DNA from: Embleya sp045207785
GTDB taxonomy: Bacteria; Actinomycetota; Actinomycetes; Streptomycetales; Streptomycetaceae
DNA: 64,000 nucleotides
Reading direction: 5' to 3'
NCBI RefSeq assembly: GCF_045207785.1
Contig: NZ_CP108776.1
Location: 124,001-188,000 of the forward strand
This document shows positions 49,504 to 57,385 of this stretch, piece by piece (the stretch's first letter is position 1; each line of letters opens with the position of its first letter). A program made the translations under genes and the position numbers. The notes under the pieces are model-generated. The model had not been told where the DNA came from. It did no database searches and saw only the letters and a program-made list of their open reading frames with translations.

Positions 49504-50439
49504 ATGAAGGCAATACGTTTCCACGAGTTCGGCGGCACCGAGGTCCTACGCTACGAGGACGTCGACCGTCCGGTCCCCGGCACCGGGCAGGTGCTGGTTC
49601 GGGTGGCGGCCACGTCGTTCAACCCGGTCGACGACCACATCCGCGCCGGTGTCCTGGCCGAGATGATCCCGATCACTCTCCCGTACGTGCCGGGGATCGA
49701 CCTGGCGGGCACCGTCGCCGAACTCGGCGCGGCCGTGACGGGCCTGGAGGTGGGCGACCGGGTCGTGGCGATGCTGCCCCTCGACACCGCCGGCGCCGCC
49801 GCCGAGTACGTGCTCGCCCCGGCCGAGTCCCTGGCCCCGGCGCCCCGGACGATCGAGCTGGTCGACGCCGCAGCGCTGCCGCTGACCGGCCTGGCCGCCT
49901 GGCAGACGGTGTTCGAACTCGCCGAGCTGAAGCCCGGTTGGACCGTCCTGATCAACGGGGCGGGGGGCGCGGTGGGCAGCCTCGTGGTGCAGCTCGCCGT
50001 CGACGCGGGAGCGCACGTGACCGCGGTGGACGCGCCGCAGCACGCCGACCGCCTTCGGGGCTACGGCGCCGACCGGGTCGTCGGCCCCCTCGCCCCCGCC
50101 GCGGATCCGGCCGCCGTGGGCGGTCCGTTCCAGGTCGTGGTGAACCATGTGCGCGTCTCCCCGGAGGAGCTCGCGCAGCTGACGAACTACGTCGCCGACG
50201 GCGGGGTCGCCGCCAGTACGGCCGGCCCGATTCCCGAGGACCCCGCGCGGGGGGTGCGCAGCGCGAGCCTGTGGGTCCGCAGTGACGGAGCCCAGCTGAC
50301 CGAGCTGGCCGCCAAGGTGGATGCCGGCAAGCTCCGGCTCCACGTCGCCGCCCATCGCCCGGTGGCCGAGCTGGCCGCCGTGCACGAGGACGCCGGCGCC
50401 GGGCGGCTGCCGGGCAAAACGGTCGTGCTCGCTCCCTGA
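49504..50439 (+). CDS. NADP-dependent quinone oxidoreductase, zinc-free MDR family
   Basis: The 311-residue protein is a zinc-independent medium-chain reductase of the QOR type: MKAIRFHEFGGTEVLRYEDV, FNPVDDHIRAGVLAE (lacks the zinc Cys/His set), PYVPGIDLAGTVAELGAAVT, and the nucleotide loop VLINGAGGAVGSLVVQLAVD (A/G-x-G-x-V-G) with ALPLTGLAAWQTVFELAELK. It should reduce quinones or enones with NADPH in the cytoplasm. ATG 49504 has GGAGGA seven bases upstream, 81 bases after the dioxygenase stop with no terminator between, so both are one operon. The pairing suggests removal of quinones or other products from catechol chemistry. Confidence 0.92.
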   Translation: MKAIRFHEFGGTEVLRYEDVDRPVPGTGQVLVRVAATSFNPVDDHIRAGVLAEMIPITLPYVPGIDLAGTVAELGAAVTGLEVGDRVVAMLPLDTAGAAAEYVLAPAESLAPAPRTIELVDAAALPLTGLAAWQTVFELAELKPGWTVLINGAGGAVGSLVVQLAVDAGAHVTAVDAPQHADRLRGYGADRVVGPLAPAADPAAVGGPFQVVVNHVRVSPEELAQLTNYVADGGVAASTAGPIPEDPARGVRSASLWVRSDGAQLTELAAKVDAGKLRLHVAAHRPVAELAAVHEDAGAGRLPGKTVVLAP

Positions 50440-50460
50440 TCACACCCTGACCGCACCCGA

Positions 50461-50502
50461 CCGGGCCGCCCGCCGTTCGCTCTCCGCCGGCGGGCGGCCC
50501 GG
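50461..50502 (+). terminator. Terminator of the MarR-controlled operon
   Basis: CCGGGCCGCCCGCCG (50461-50475) and CGGCGGGCGGCCCGG (50488-50502) form a perfect 15-base stem with a 12-base loop, 21 bases after the oxidoreductase stop. Confidence 0.85.
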
Positions 50503-50722
50503 AAGTTCGACGACAGCCGCACCCGCGACCCGTCGGCACCGGCGAGGCCGTGCGGCAGGCCCTGCACGCGGCCGGCCGGGCGGCTTCGTCGTCGTCCTCC
50601 ACAACGTCGCGGTCGACGAACGGGAGCTGGGGGTGTGCGCTGAGCCCGTGACCGTGCCGGTGGGCGGATTCGAGCGTCGCGAGAACCTGGGCGAACTCAT
50701 CGACGACCATGAATGCAACCAG

Positions 50723-50755
50723 AACTGCAACCAGGATGGCTGGGTGGTTGCAGTT
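50723..50755. repeat. Perfect 11-bp inverted repeat (hairpin)
   Basis: AACTGCAACCA and TGGTTGCAGTT flank an 11-base G-rich loop, 80 bases after the 3' end of the minus-strand SUKH gene. It could be that gene's terminator or a site-specific recombination core; lower GC than usual terminators here. Confidence 0.6.
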
Positions 50756-50832
50756 GGGTGGGGCACGAGTGGGCACTCCGCAGAGTGTGCTGCCTGTGCG
50801 AATCCGTCAGTGGCCGGGGAGCCGTCGGGCGG

Positions 50833-52872
50833 TCACCGTGGATCGTGACCATCGAGATCGATTGTCGTGCTGCGGTGCGGTGTGCTCCAGCCGTCGGGCT
50901 GTATCTCGATGATTGCCTGGAGCCCATCCCGGGATCCCGTCCGATGTCGGGGAATGTGGAAGACCGGGATGCGCCCGTGCTGGATGGTGTCCCGGGGGAG
51001 GGTGAGCCCGAAGTGTCGTTCGACGGCTTGCAGGGTGTTGTAGCCGAAGGTGTATTGGTGTGTGTAGTCCTGGATATCGGTGAACCGGCCCTTTGAGTCG
51101 AGGGCTTCGGTGTCTGTGAGCGCGGCGTCGAGGAGGTCCGGGCAGGTACCTGACCGCTGGAAGCTGCCGTCGTGGTCGTAGCCGTTGGAAGCGGTGACGG
51201 TCAGTTCGCAGACGGTCGTGCCGGTGTCGTCGACGTAGGCGCAACGACCCGTTTTGATGTGTCCGCCGGTCACCCACAAGGTCACCCCTGGGAATGGCGG
51301 TTCGCCCCGTTCGAGGCGGTCGGTGTTGTTCTCGATGGCGAAGGACCAGCCGTTGCCGCACTCGCCGACGCGCACCTGGTCTTCTTCTCGGTCGTGGAAG
51401 AGGCTCATGGCGGCGGTCCGGGAGGTGCACGGAGGCGGGGTGACCGCCGAGGGGTCGACGCCGAGGCGCTCGGCGAGCTGCCGTGGGCCCAGGTCGCGGG
51501 TGAAGGTGATGCAGTACGAGAATCCCAGTTGCGGTTGTTGGAGCCACGTGATGCCGTCCCGCGCGGGTGGCTCGTCGAGAACGGCTGCAGGCCGGCCGGG
51601 CCGTGGGGTGGTCAACAGCAGGCGGGCCCGTTCTGGGGTGATCAGCGGGGCCAGGTAAGGGTCGGCGAGCAGTTCGATCGGGGCGAGGTGACTGTTGCCG
51701 ACCGGTCGCCACTCGGGGAGCGCCTCGGTGGTGAGCACGTGCCAAGCCGCGTCCAGGTCGCCCCAGAGCACGAGTTCGCGCGCCTTCTCGATGCCGGGTC
51801 CGTGCCAGGCCGTGAACGTTCCGTTCCTGATCTGCTCGCGGTATGGCTCGAGTGCCTGATCGGGCTTCCCGTGGTACGACCCACGTTCGGCGAACGCCGC
51901 GAGCACCGGCAGTGCGCACCGCTCGAGGAACGGATCGTCCGGGGGAAGCAGGGCGGCGACGTCGGGGAGCATGTAGTTCTCGCCGAACAGCACGCGGATC
52001 TGAAAGATCCCCAGCCCGGCTCGGGGCCGCCCGAATCCCGTCGCCACCTCCAGCGCCGCACGCGCCCGGTCGAGCCGCCCGTCCAGCAGGTCCGCCTGCG
52101 CTCGCAGGATCTTCGCGTCCTGGTCCCGCGAGGTGGCGTTGTCCGGCTGCATCTGCTGGTGGAAGCTCTGGAACATCGAGTACATCAAGTCTGCGAAGGA
52201 CTCGTGGCGTTTCGGTATGTCGCCCCACCAACTCGCATACCTGTACGCGGCCCATTCGCCGTCGGGTCCGACGTCGCCGGGGTCGAGCACGAACCACGTC
52301 AAGTCGCCCTCCAGGGAGACCTGTACAGCGCGCTTCCACTTGCCGGCCGCGTGGATCCGCTCGGCGTCATCTCCAGCGGGGTCGTCAGGGTCTGTGTCCT
52401 CGGCGAGCTCCTGCTGCTCGTACTCGTCGAGCATCTCGCAGACGAAGTCGGACATGTCCCGGAAGAAGCCGACCGTACGGGTCGAGCACATCTCATCGAC
52501 GGACCCGGCGTGCCTCCACCCGTTGCTGGCAGCCAGGAACGCCCGGTACGACGGCGGGAACCGCAGCCCGAGTCGCCGCTCGGCCGCGGCGATCTCCTCC
52601 TCGGCGGCGGCCTCGAACCCCAGCCAGTCGCCCGGTACCGGGTCGTAGTGATCGTCGGTGCGCGCGGCAACCCACTCGTCGCTCCACGTCCGCAGGAACG
52701 CAGTCCAGTCATCTATCGCCATGGGCGGGACGATGCCGTCCCCCGCTGACAATCCGACTGGCGGACACCGTTCGGCCGTGTGGTCGTCGGGTGCGAAGTG
52801 CCATCCGTAGACGGCGGTGGGGGACACGGCGGCCGTGGAGGCCGCGCCGAGCAACAGGTCGCGGCGAAGCAC
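50833..52872 (-). CDS. Large SUKH-superfamily (SMI1/KNR4) protein
   Basis: The 679-residue product contains a SMI1/KNR4 (SUKH) domain near the N-terminus (about residues 80-250: IAAAERRLGLRFPPSYRAFL, AASNGWRHAGSVDEM, AAYRYASWWGDIPKRHESFA), a family typical of immunity proteins to polymorphic toxins. A helical middle follows (about 265-440, FGRPRAGLGIFQIRVLFGEN, MLPDVAALLPPDDPFLERCA), then a region beginning LQQPQLGFSYCITFTRDLGP, RQLAERLGVDPSAVTPPP, which resembles DUF6461, a second module with GVTLWVTGGHIKTGRCAYVD, and a C-terminal part. Start: GTG 52872 gives a Tat-like RRDLLLGAASTAAV segment; ATG 52722 gives the usual SUKH start MAIDDWTAFLRTWSDEW. Codon bias supports coding of the upstream 50 residues, so both are possible. 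No toxin gene is adjacent. Confidence 0.7.
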   Translation of the reverse strand: MLRRDLLLGAASTAAVSPTAVYGWHFAPDDHTAERCPPVGLSAGDGIVPPMAIDDWTAFLRTWSDEWVAARTDDHYDPVPGDWLGFEAAAEEEIAAAERRLGLRFPPSYRAFLAASNGWRHAGSVDEMCSTRTVGFFRDMSDFVCEMLDEYEQQELAEDTDPDDPAGDDAERIHAAGKWKRAVQVSLEGDLTWFVLDPGDVGPDGEWAAYRYASWWGDIPKRHESFADLMYSMFQSFHQQMQPDNATSRDQDAKILRAQADLLDGRLDRARAALEVATGFGRPRAGLGIFQIRVLFGENYMLPDVAALLPPDDPFLERCALPVLAAFAERGSYHGKPDQALEPYREQIRNGTFTAWHGPGIEKARELVLWGDLDAAWHVLTTEALPEWRPVGNSHLAPIELLADPYLAPLITPERARLLLTTPRPGRPAAVLDEPPARDGITWLQQPQLGFSYCITFTRDLGPRQLAERLGVDPSAVTPPPCTSRTAAMSLFHDREEDQVRVGECGNGWSFAIENNTDRLERGEPPFPGVTLWVTGGHIKTGRCAYVDDTGTTVCELTVTASNGYDHDGSFQRSGTCPDLLDAALTDTEALDSKGRFTDIQDYTHQYTFGYNTLQAVERHFGLTLPRDTIQHGRIPVFHIPRHRTGSRDGLQAIIEIQPDGWSTPHRSTTIDLDGHDPR

Positions 52873-52960
52873 AACGACTTCCAGAGGCCGAGTTGGGACG
52901 TGCCGACCGGGTAGGGCGCACGCCCGGCGTTGTAGCGCGTTGCCGATCTACGGTGGACGC

Positions 52961-53323
52961 ATGCGAGAACCCCTTTGCAACCATTGTGACTTGCTCATCG
53001 GTGCCGGCTGTGCCTACCGTGACGTGGGGTCGGCTCGTCGAGTGACGGTCGATGCGACCGCGCAGACGCCGTGGACACGAATTCCCAAGCGCGCAATCTT
53101 GATTTCGCCGTCAAAGGTGGCGCACTACCCCGGCGCCTGTGGCCATATGACCGAGTCGGATGTCCTGAAGGAAGGTTCCCGGTGGGGCTGGACGGTTGAT
53201 CCGCCCCACGGCACCTGCACGCGGATCAACGAACACTGCCCGGCTGTCGCCACCGATGGCCACATCGGGATCTCGGCCATCAGGCGTTGCCGGGACTGTT
53301 CGGACTCCGTTGGTCTTGCCTAG
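52961..53323 (+). CDS. Hypothetical small zinc-binding protein
   Basis: The 120-residue protein opens MREPLCNHCDLLIGAGCAYR with a CxxC pair and a third Cys, and ends IRRCRDCSDSVGLA with another CxxC. Between these lie AILISPSKVAHYPGACGHMT and GWTVDPPHGTCTRINEHCPA, with further Cys/His. One or two zinc ribbons are therefore likely. The family is not recognised. ATG 52961 is the first Met in this segment. It is divergent from the SUKH gene with 88 bases between, a placement that would suit a toxin or partner for it, but nothing in the sequence shows toxicity. It overlaps no other gene. Confidence 0.6.
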   Translation: MREPLCNHCDLLIGAGCAYRDVGSARRVTVDATAQTPWTRIPKRAILISPSKVAHYPGACGHMTESDVLKEGSRWGWTVDPPHGTCTRINEHCPAVATDGHIGISAIRRCRDCSDSVGLA

Positions 53324-53760
53324 CTGTACTGCCCGAGTGGATGCGAACCCCGGACGGGTTCGCCTGGTTCCATCGGGCGCTCGCGGCGACGTCGGCCGAG
53401 TACGGGAAGTCGCTTCGACAGTCCCGCCTCGCCGGGTGCCCGACAAAGCGGGTGGTTCACAACGACCGTCGCCGCCTCGGCCCCGCCGGGCCCGAACCGG
53501 CCGCACCATGGTGAACGTCACCCTTGATGAGGATTCCCGGAATCGGCTGGGGCGGATATTTCGTAGAGCGCGGGGACCACCAGGAACCAGTCGGCGTACT
53601 CCTCCGAGCCGAGCACCGCGACGTCGCCACCGCGTACAGAACCGGCTTCCACACCAAGCGGCGAACCACCCCCGGGAGCGATGCTCGACGCGCGGGCAAC
53701 GATGCGCACGACGCGTGCCGTGGGAGCGAGACCTCGGTGCAACGAGAAAACCCCGGGCGC
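53324..53760. other. Gap with a short minus-strand coding-like fragment
   Basis: On the minus strand 53518-53610 reads GGDVAVLGSEEYADWFLVVP ALYEISA to a stop at 53518, with perfect third-position GC; upstream the frame weakens and has no good start. It may be the 3' end of a lost gene. A plus-strand piece WMRTPDGFAWFHRALAATSA (53340-53400) is also coding-like. Neither is recognised. Confidence 0.35.
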
Positions 53761-53761
53761 T

Positions 53762-53792
53762 TTGACGTCCGAGGCTTTGCTCAAGGTATATT
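53762..53792 (+). promoter_or_regulatory. Probable promoter of the HelD gene with RAE-like spacer
   Basis: TTGACG (53762-53767) and TATATT (53787-53792) are separated by 19 bases and fit a vegetative promoter. The spacer holds GAGGCTTTGCTCAAGG (53771-53786), which resembles, imperfectly, the rifamycin-associated element known (from memory) upstream of Streptomyces helR and rifampin-inactivation genes. Promoter assignment is good; the RAE match is weak. Confidence 0.5.
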
Positions 53793-53851
53793 GGATGGTT
53801 CTGAATACCGGTGATTTCACAGTATTCAGAAAGCTTATGGAGGCATAATAC

Positions 53852-53881
53852 GTGTCCGGGAGTAGAATTGTCAAACGCTGA
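53852..53881 (+). other. Nine-codon frame with strong ribosome-binding site ahead of HelD
   Basis: GGAGG (53839-53843) precedes GTG 53852, which reads VSGSRIVKR then TGA, one base out of frame with the helicase. Either it is a leader peptide or the true HelD start disrupted by an indel; homologues often begin M-S-G-S, which favours the latter. Confidence 0.5.
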
Positions 53882-56225
53882 ATTGCGACACGAGCAGGAA
53901 TTCGTCGAGGTGCTGTACGCGCGCCTCGCGGACCTGCGGGCGCAGGCGGAAGCCGCCGTGACGAACGCGCTCGGGCGCGAGCACGACGGCACCCGGCAAG
54001 CACGCGTCGAGCGGGACATCGCGGTATCCGAGTATTCGGGCCTGCGCGCGGCATTCGATGCCGGCGCGAATGGCCTGTGCTTCGGGCGATTGCTGTTCCG
54101 CGACGGCGCCGACCTCCACATCGGAAGGATCGGTATCCGCCGCGACGACGCCAAGCACACCCCCATGGTCATCGACTGGCGCGCCGACGTCGCACGGCCG
54201 TTCTACCTCGCGACCGGGTACACCCCGATGGGCCTGCGGCGCCGGCGGCACATCACCACGTCCGGGCAGCGGGTCACCGCGCTGCACGACGAGATCCTCG
54301 ACCTCACGGACGACACCCGCACCGGCTTCGAGGGTTCGGACGCCGACGCGGTCCTGCTCGCGTCGCTCGACGCCGCCCGCACCGGGCGCATGCACGACAT
54401 CGTGCAGACCATCCAGGCCGAGCAGGACCGCATCATCCGTGCGCCGCACCGCGGCGTCCTCGTGGTCGAGGGCGGCCCGGGCACCGGCAAGACGGTCGTC
54501 GCACTGCACCGCGCGGCGTACCTGCTGTACGCGAACCGCGAGCACCTGACCCGCCGCGTCGTGCTCGTGGTCGGCCCCAACCCTGCCTTCCTCGGCTACA
54601 TCGAGGACGTCCTGCCGTCGCTCGGCGAGACGGGCGTGCAGTTCGCCACACCCGGCGAGCTGTTCCCGGGCGTCACCGCGACCACCGTCGACACCCCGGA
54701 GGCCGCCGAGGTCAAGGGCCGGGCCGCGATGGCCGAGGTGCTCGCCCGCTTCGTGACCGACCAACAGACGGTACCCCAGACGCCGTTGGTCATCGGGCAC
54801 GACGACGGCGATCTGTTCCTCGACGCGGGGATCGCACAGGCCGCCCGGAGCAGGGCGCGCGCAACGCTGCTGCCACACAACCTCGCCCGCCCGGCGTTCG
54901 CGGCGCGCGTGATCGACGGCCTCACCGAGCAGTTGGTCGACCGGCTCGGCGCGGACCCGTTCGGCGGGCCGAACTTCCTCGGCACACACGAGGTCGCACA
55001 GCTGGCGATGTCGGTCGCCGAGAGCCCGGCCGTGCAGGCGGCCATAGACGAGCTGTGGCCGCGCGTCACCCCGCAGGGGCTGCTCGCCGACTACCTCGCC
55101 GAACCGGTGTACCTGTGCGACGAGGACACCGCGGCGGTCCGGCGTCCGGCCGTGTACGACCCGGTCTTCGGGACGTGGACGACCGACGAATGGACGGTGG
55201 CCGACGTGCCATTGCTCGACGAGGCCTCCGAACTCCTGGGTGAGGACGACTCATTGGCGCGGGCCGCCGCGGAAGCCGAGCGCCGGCGGCAGATCGCGTA
55301 CGCGCAGGGCGTGCTCGACCTGTCGTACGGCTCCCGCACGCAGGAGTTCGAGGACCGCGACGACGAGGAGTCCGAGGTGCTGAGCGCCCACGACCTCGTG
55401 GACGCCGAGCGCCTCGCGGAACGCCAGGAGGAGCTCGACCACCGCACCTCCGCCGAGCGCGCGGCGGCGGACCGCACCTGGGCCTACGGCCACATCGTGG
55501 TCGACGAGGCCCAAGAACTCTCGCCGATGGCCTGGCGGTTGCTGATGCGGCGCAGCCCCACCCGGTCGATGACCCTGGTCGGCGACCCCGCGCAGACCTC
55601 GGAGCCGGGCGGGTGCGGGTCGTGGGAGCGCATCCTGGTGCCGTATGTCGAGGGCCGCTGGGAGCGGGTCCGGCTGGGCGTGAACTACCGTACGCCGACC
55701 GAGATCATGCAGGTCGCGGCCGACGTCATGCGTGCCGCCGACCCGGGATTCGAGCCGCCGAAGTCGGTGCGCTCGACCGGCGTGAAGCCGTGGTCGCGCC
55801 ACACCGGGGACCTGCCGGGGGCCGTGGCGTGGGCCGTTGCCCACGAGGCGGTTGCCCACGAGGCGGTCGCCCACGAGGGGGTCGCCCATGAGTCGGGCAC
55901 GCGGAACGGGACCGGCGGCGGCGATCCGCAGGTTGCGGTCGAGGGCCGCCTCGCGGTGATCGCGCCGCGCGAGCTGATCGACGCGGTGGCGGCGGCGATC
56001 CCGCACGCCGAACGAGGCGTCGAGCCGGACCTCACGCGGCCGTTGGTGCTGCTCGACCCCAAGCAGGCCAAGGGCCTGGAGTTCGACGCGGTGATCGTCG
56101 TGGAGCCGGCCGCGTTCGCCCTGGCCGACCTGTATGTAGCGCTGACCCGAGCGACGCAGCGGCTCGGCGTCGTACACACCCGCGACCTCCCGTCGGGGCT
56201 CACCGGTCTGGCACAGGCGGGGTGA
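53868..56225 (+). CDS. HelD-like RNA polymerase-associated helicase
   Basis: The 785-residue protein is a class II HelD/UvrD-like ATPase. An N-terminal coiled coil inserts into RNA polymerase (HEQEFVEVLYARLADLRAQA to about residue 60), followed by RIGIRRDDAKHTPMVIDWRA. Walker A is GGPGTGKTVVALHRAAYLLY (about 200-220), motif III/B is HIVVDEAQELSPMAWRLLMR (about 542-562), Q motif-like LVGDPAQTSEPGG, RLGVNYRTPTEIMQVAADVM and the C-terminal ALTRATQRLGVVHTRDL. HelD recycles stalled polymerase; the HelR branch displaces rifamycins. A four-copy VAHEA-type repeat lies at residues about 657-676. TTG 53868 follows GGGAG; GTG 53811 and the out-of-frame GTG 53852 are alternatives. Probably active. Monocistronic. 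Confidence 0.88.
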   Translation: MSNAELRHEQEFVEVLYARLADLRAQAEAAVTNALGREHDGTRQARVERDIAVSEYSGLRAAFDAGANGLCFGRLLFRDGADLHIGRIGIRRDDAKHTPMVIDWRADVARPFYLATGYTPMGLRRRRHITTSGQRVTALHDEILDLTDDTRTGFEGSDADAVLLASLDAARTGRMHDIVQTIQAEQDRIIRAPHRGVLVVEGGPGTGKTVVALHRAAYLLYANREHLTRRVVLVVGPNPAFLGYIEDVLPSLGETGVQFATPGELFPGVTATTVDTPEAAEVKGRAAMAEVLARFVTDQQTVPQTPLVIGHDDGDLFLDAGIAQAARSRARATLLPHNLARPAFAARVIDGLTEQLVDRLGADPFGGPNFLGTHEVAQLAMSVAESPAVQAAIDELWPRVTPQGLLADYLAEPVYLCDEDTAAVRRPAVYDPVFGTWTTDEWTVADVPLLDEASELLGEDDSLARAAAEAERRRQIAYAQGVLDLSYGSRTQEFEDRDDEESEVLSAHDLVDAERLAERQEELDHRTSAERAAADRTWAYGHIVVDEAQELSPMAWRLLMRRSPTRSMTLVGDPAQTSEPGGCGSWERILVPYVEGRWERVRLGVNYRTPTEIMQVAADVMRAADPGFEPPKSVRSTGVKPWSRHTGDLPGAVAWAVAHEAVAHEAVAHEGVAHESGTRNGTGGGDPQVAVEGRLAVIAPRELIDAVAAAIPHAERGVEPDLTRPLVLLDPKQAKGLEFDAVIVVEPAAFALADLYVALTRATQRLGVVHTRDLPSGLTGLAQAG
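55836..55895 (+). repeat. Four tandem 15-bp repeats inside the helD-like gene
   Basis: GTTGCCCACGAGGCG occurs four times in a row (two identical, two with one to three changes), giving VAHEA-VAHEA-VAHEG-VAHES in the product between the polymerase-binding and last ATPase segments. In-frame slippage could vary the copy number. Confidence 0.9.
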
Positions 56226-56387
56226 CCGGGGCGGTCCAGGCGGTGCCGTCGAACGTCGCCGCGAGGGAGGGGTCGAGGGGGAACTCGGCCAGGCCCGCGC
56301 GGAGATCGGCACCGCGCGCCGGTGCAACTCCTCGCCGTTCCCGAACTCGCCGGCATCGGGATGCAACGGCCGTGGCATCATCGCCGT

Positions 56388-56711
56388 ATGGAGGTCATTG
56401 ACGCCGGCCGGTTCACACCCGCCGCAGACGGGTCCGCCGACTACGTCGAGCATCTGCGGGTGCCCGCACTCAGCTTCGGGACGTATTCGATCCCCGCCGG
56501 ACAGCCCGACGACCAGGCCCCGCACCTGGAGGACGAGATCTACGCCGTGCTCGGCGGCCGCGGGACGTTCACCTCCGGTGGCCGCACGATCGACGTCGGC
56601 GCCGGTTCCACGCTGTTCGTCCCGGCGGGCGAGGAGCACCGCTTCCACGACGTCACCGAGGACCTCACGGTGCTGGTTTTCTTCGCACCCGCCTACACCG
56701 GACGGCCCTGA
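56388..56711 (+). CDS. Small cupin-domain protein
   Basis: The 107-residue protein is a single cupin barrel: LSFGTYSIPAGQPDDQAPHL followed by EDEIYAVLGGRGTFTSGGRT (cupin motif 1, with one His and Glu) and GAGSTLFVPAGEEHRFHDVT (motif 2, with His). The metal set is H-x-E-...-H, close to canonical. Such small cupins bind metals and may be isomerases or sugar-binding proteins; the substrate is unknown. ATG 56388 is family-sized. It is convergent with the small secreted protein gene at 56822, sharing the hairpin 56749-56809. Confidence 0.85.
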   Translation: MEVIDAGRFTPAADGSADYVEHLRVPALSFGTYSIPAGQPDDQAPHLEDEIYAVLGGRGTFTSGGRTIDVGAGSTLFVPAGEEHRFHDVTEDLTVLVFFAPAYTGRP

Positions 56712-56748
56712 CCCGAACCCTGCCCGCTCGCGAGTGCGGGGACCGTCG

Positions 56749-56809
56749 CCACGCATCGTGCGCGCCCTGGTGGACGCGTCCGCGACACGCGGGCGCGCAC
56801 GATGCGTGG
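56749..56809. terminator. Bidirectional terminator hairpin
   Basis: CCACGCATCGTGCGCGCCC (56749-56767) pairs perfectly with 56791-56809 (19 bp) around a 23-base loop that itself contains GGACGCGTCC. It lies midway between two convergent genes. Confidence 0.85.
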
Positions 56810-56821
56810 GGTCCCCGTCGG

Positions 56822-57214
56822 CTACGGGTTCACGCGCTTCCACGGGCCGCATTGGCCCGTCTGGGAGCACATGCGGACCAGTACCTCGCCGCTGGAGTTC
56901 GGCAGGGTCCCGATCGGACCGTTGAACGGGCCGATGGTGCTGTTACACCCGTACCCGGCCGTGGTGTAGGTCTTGGTGCCGTAGCCCTCCATGTAGATCT
57001 GCAGCGACGTCCACTGGCTGTTGCAGTCGGTGTCCTTGACGTAGACGTTCTGCGCGCCGACGGCGGTACCGTTGATCGCGATATGGCCGTAACCGTTGCC
57101 GCCGCCGCCCCACACGTCGAACCAGTTGGCGCCCTGGCCGGCTTGCGCCGGCTGGGAGAGCAGCGCGACGGCCGCGGCAGCGGCCCCGACCGTCGTGGCG
57201 ATTTTCCGCAACAT
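56822..57214 (-). CDS. Small secreted protein
   Basis: The 130-residue product has a signal peptide (LRKIATTVGAAAAAVALLSQ, cleaved at PAQAGQG). A compact Gly/Asn/aromatic-rich domain follows: ANWFDVWGGGGNGYGHIAIN, VYVKDTDCNSQWTSLQIYME, YTTAGYGCNSTIGPFNGPIG, VRMCSQTGQCGPWKRVNP. Four Cys (two pairs) suggest two disulfides. No family is recognised; size and composition resemble small extracellular binding or inhibitor proteins of Streptomyces. ATG 57214 follows AGAGGGG. It is convergent with the cupin gene and divergent from the ArsR-type regulator at 57386. Confidence 0.8.
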   Translation of the reverse strand: MLRKIATTVGAAAAAVALLSQPAQAGQGANWFDVWGGGGNGYGHIAINGTAVGAQNVYVKDTDCNSQWTSLQIYMEGYGTKTYTTAGYGCNSTIGPFNGPIGTLPNSSGEVLVRMCSQTGQCGPWKRVNP

Positions 57215-57385
57215 GGGAGATACCCCTCTTCTCGGGTGGTGTGCGGACACCGCCCATGCTGCCGATCACCTCCGCCGCCCGGCCACGATTAAGCCCACGC
57301 CTAACCTCCGTGCGGGGCGAGATGGCGGAAGTGCGGTGCAGCGCACCCGGGTTGGTGTGGCAGACGGGAGGGGTAGCTTGCCGAA

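Larger units (their letters stand above)
50440..50832. other. Gap with terminator and hairpin, no supported gene
   Basis: After the terminator at 50461-50502 one plus-strand frame reads FVVVLHNVAVDERELGVCAE and VTVPVGGFERRENLGELIDD, coding-like but without a start, and not recognised. The perfect hairpin at 50723-50755 is the other feature. Confidence 0.45.
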
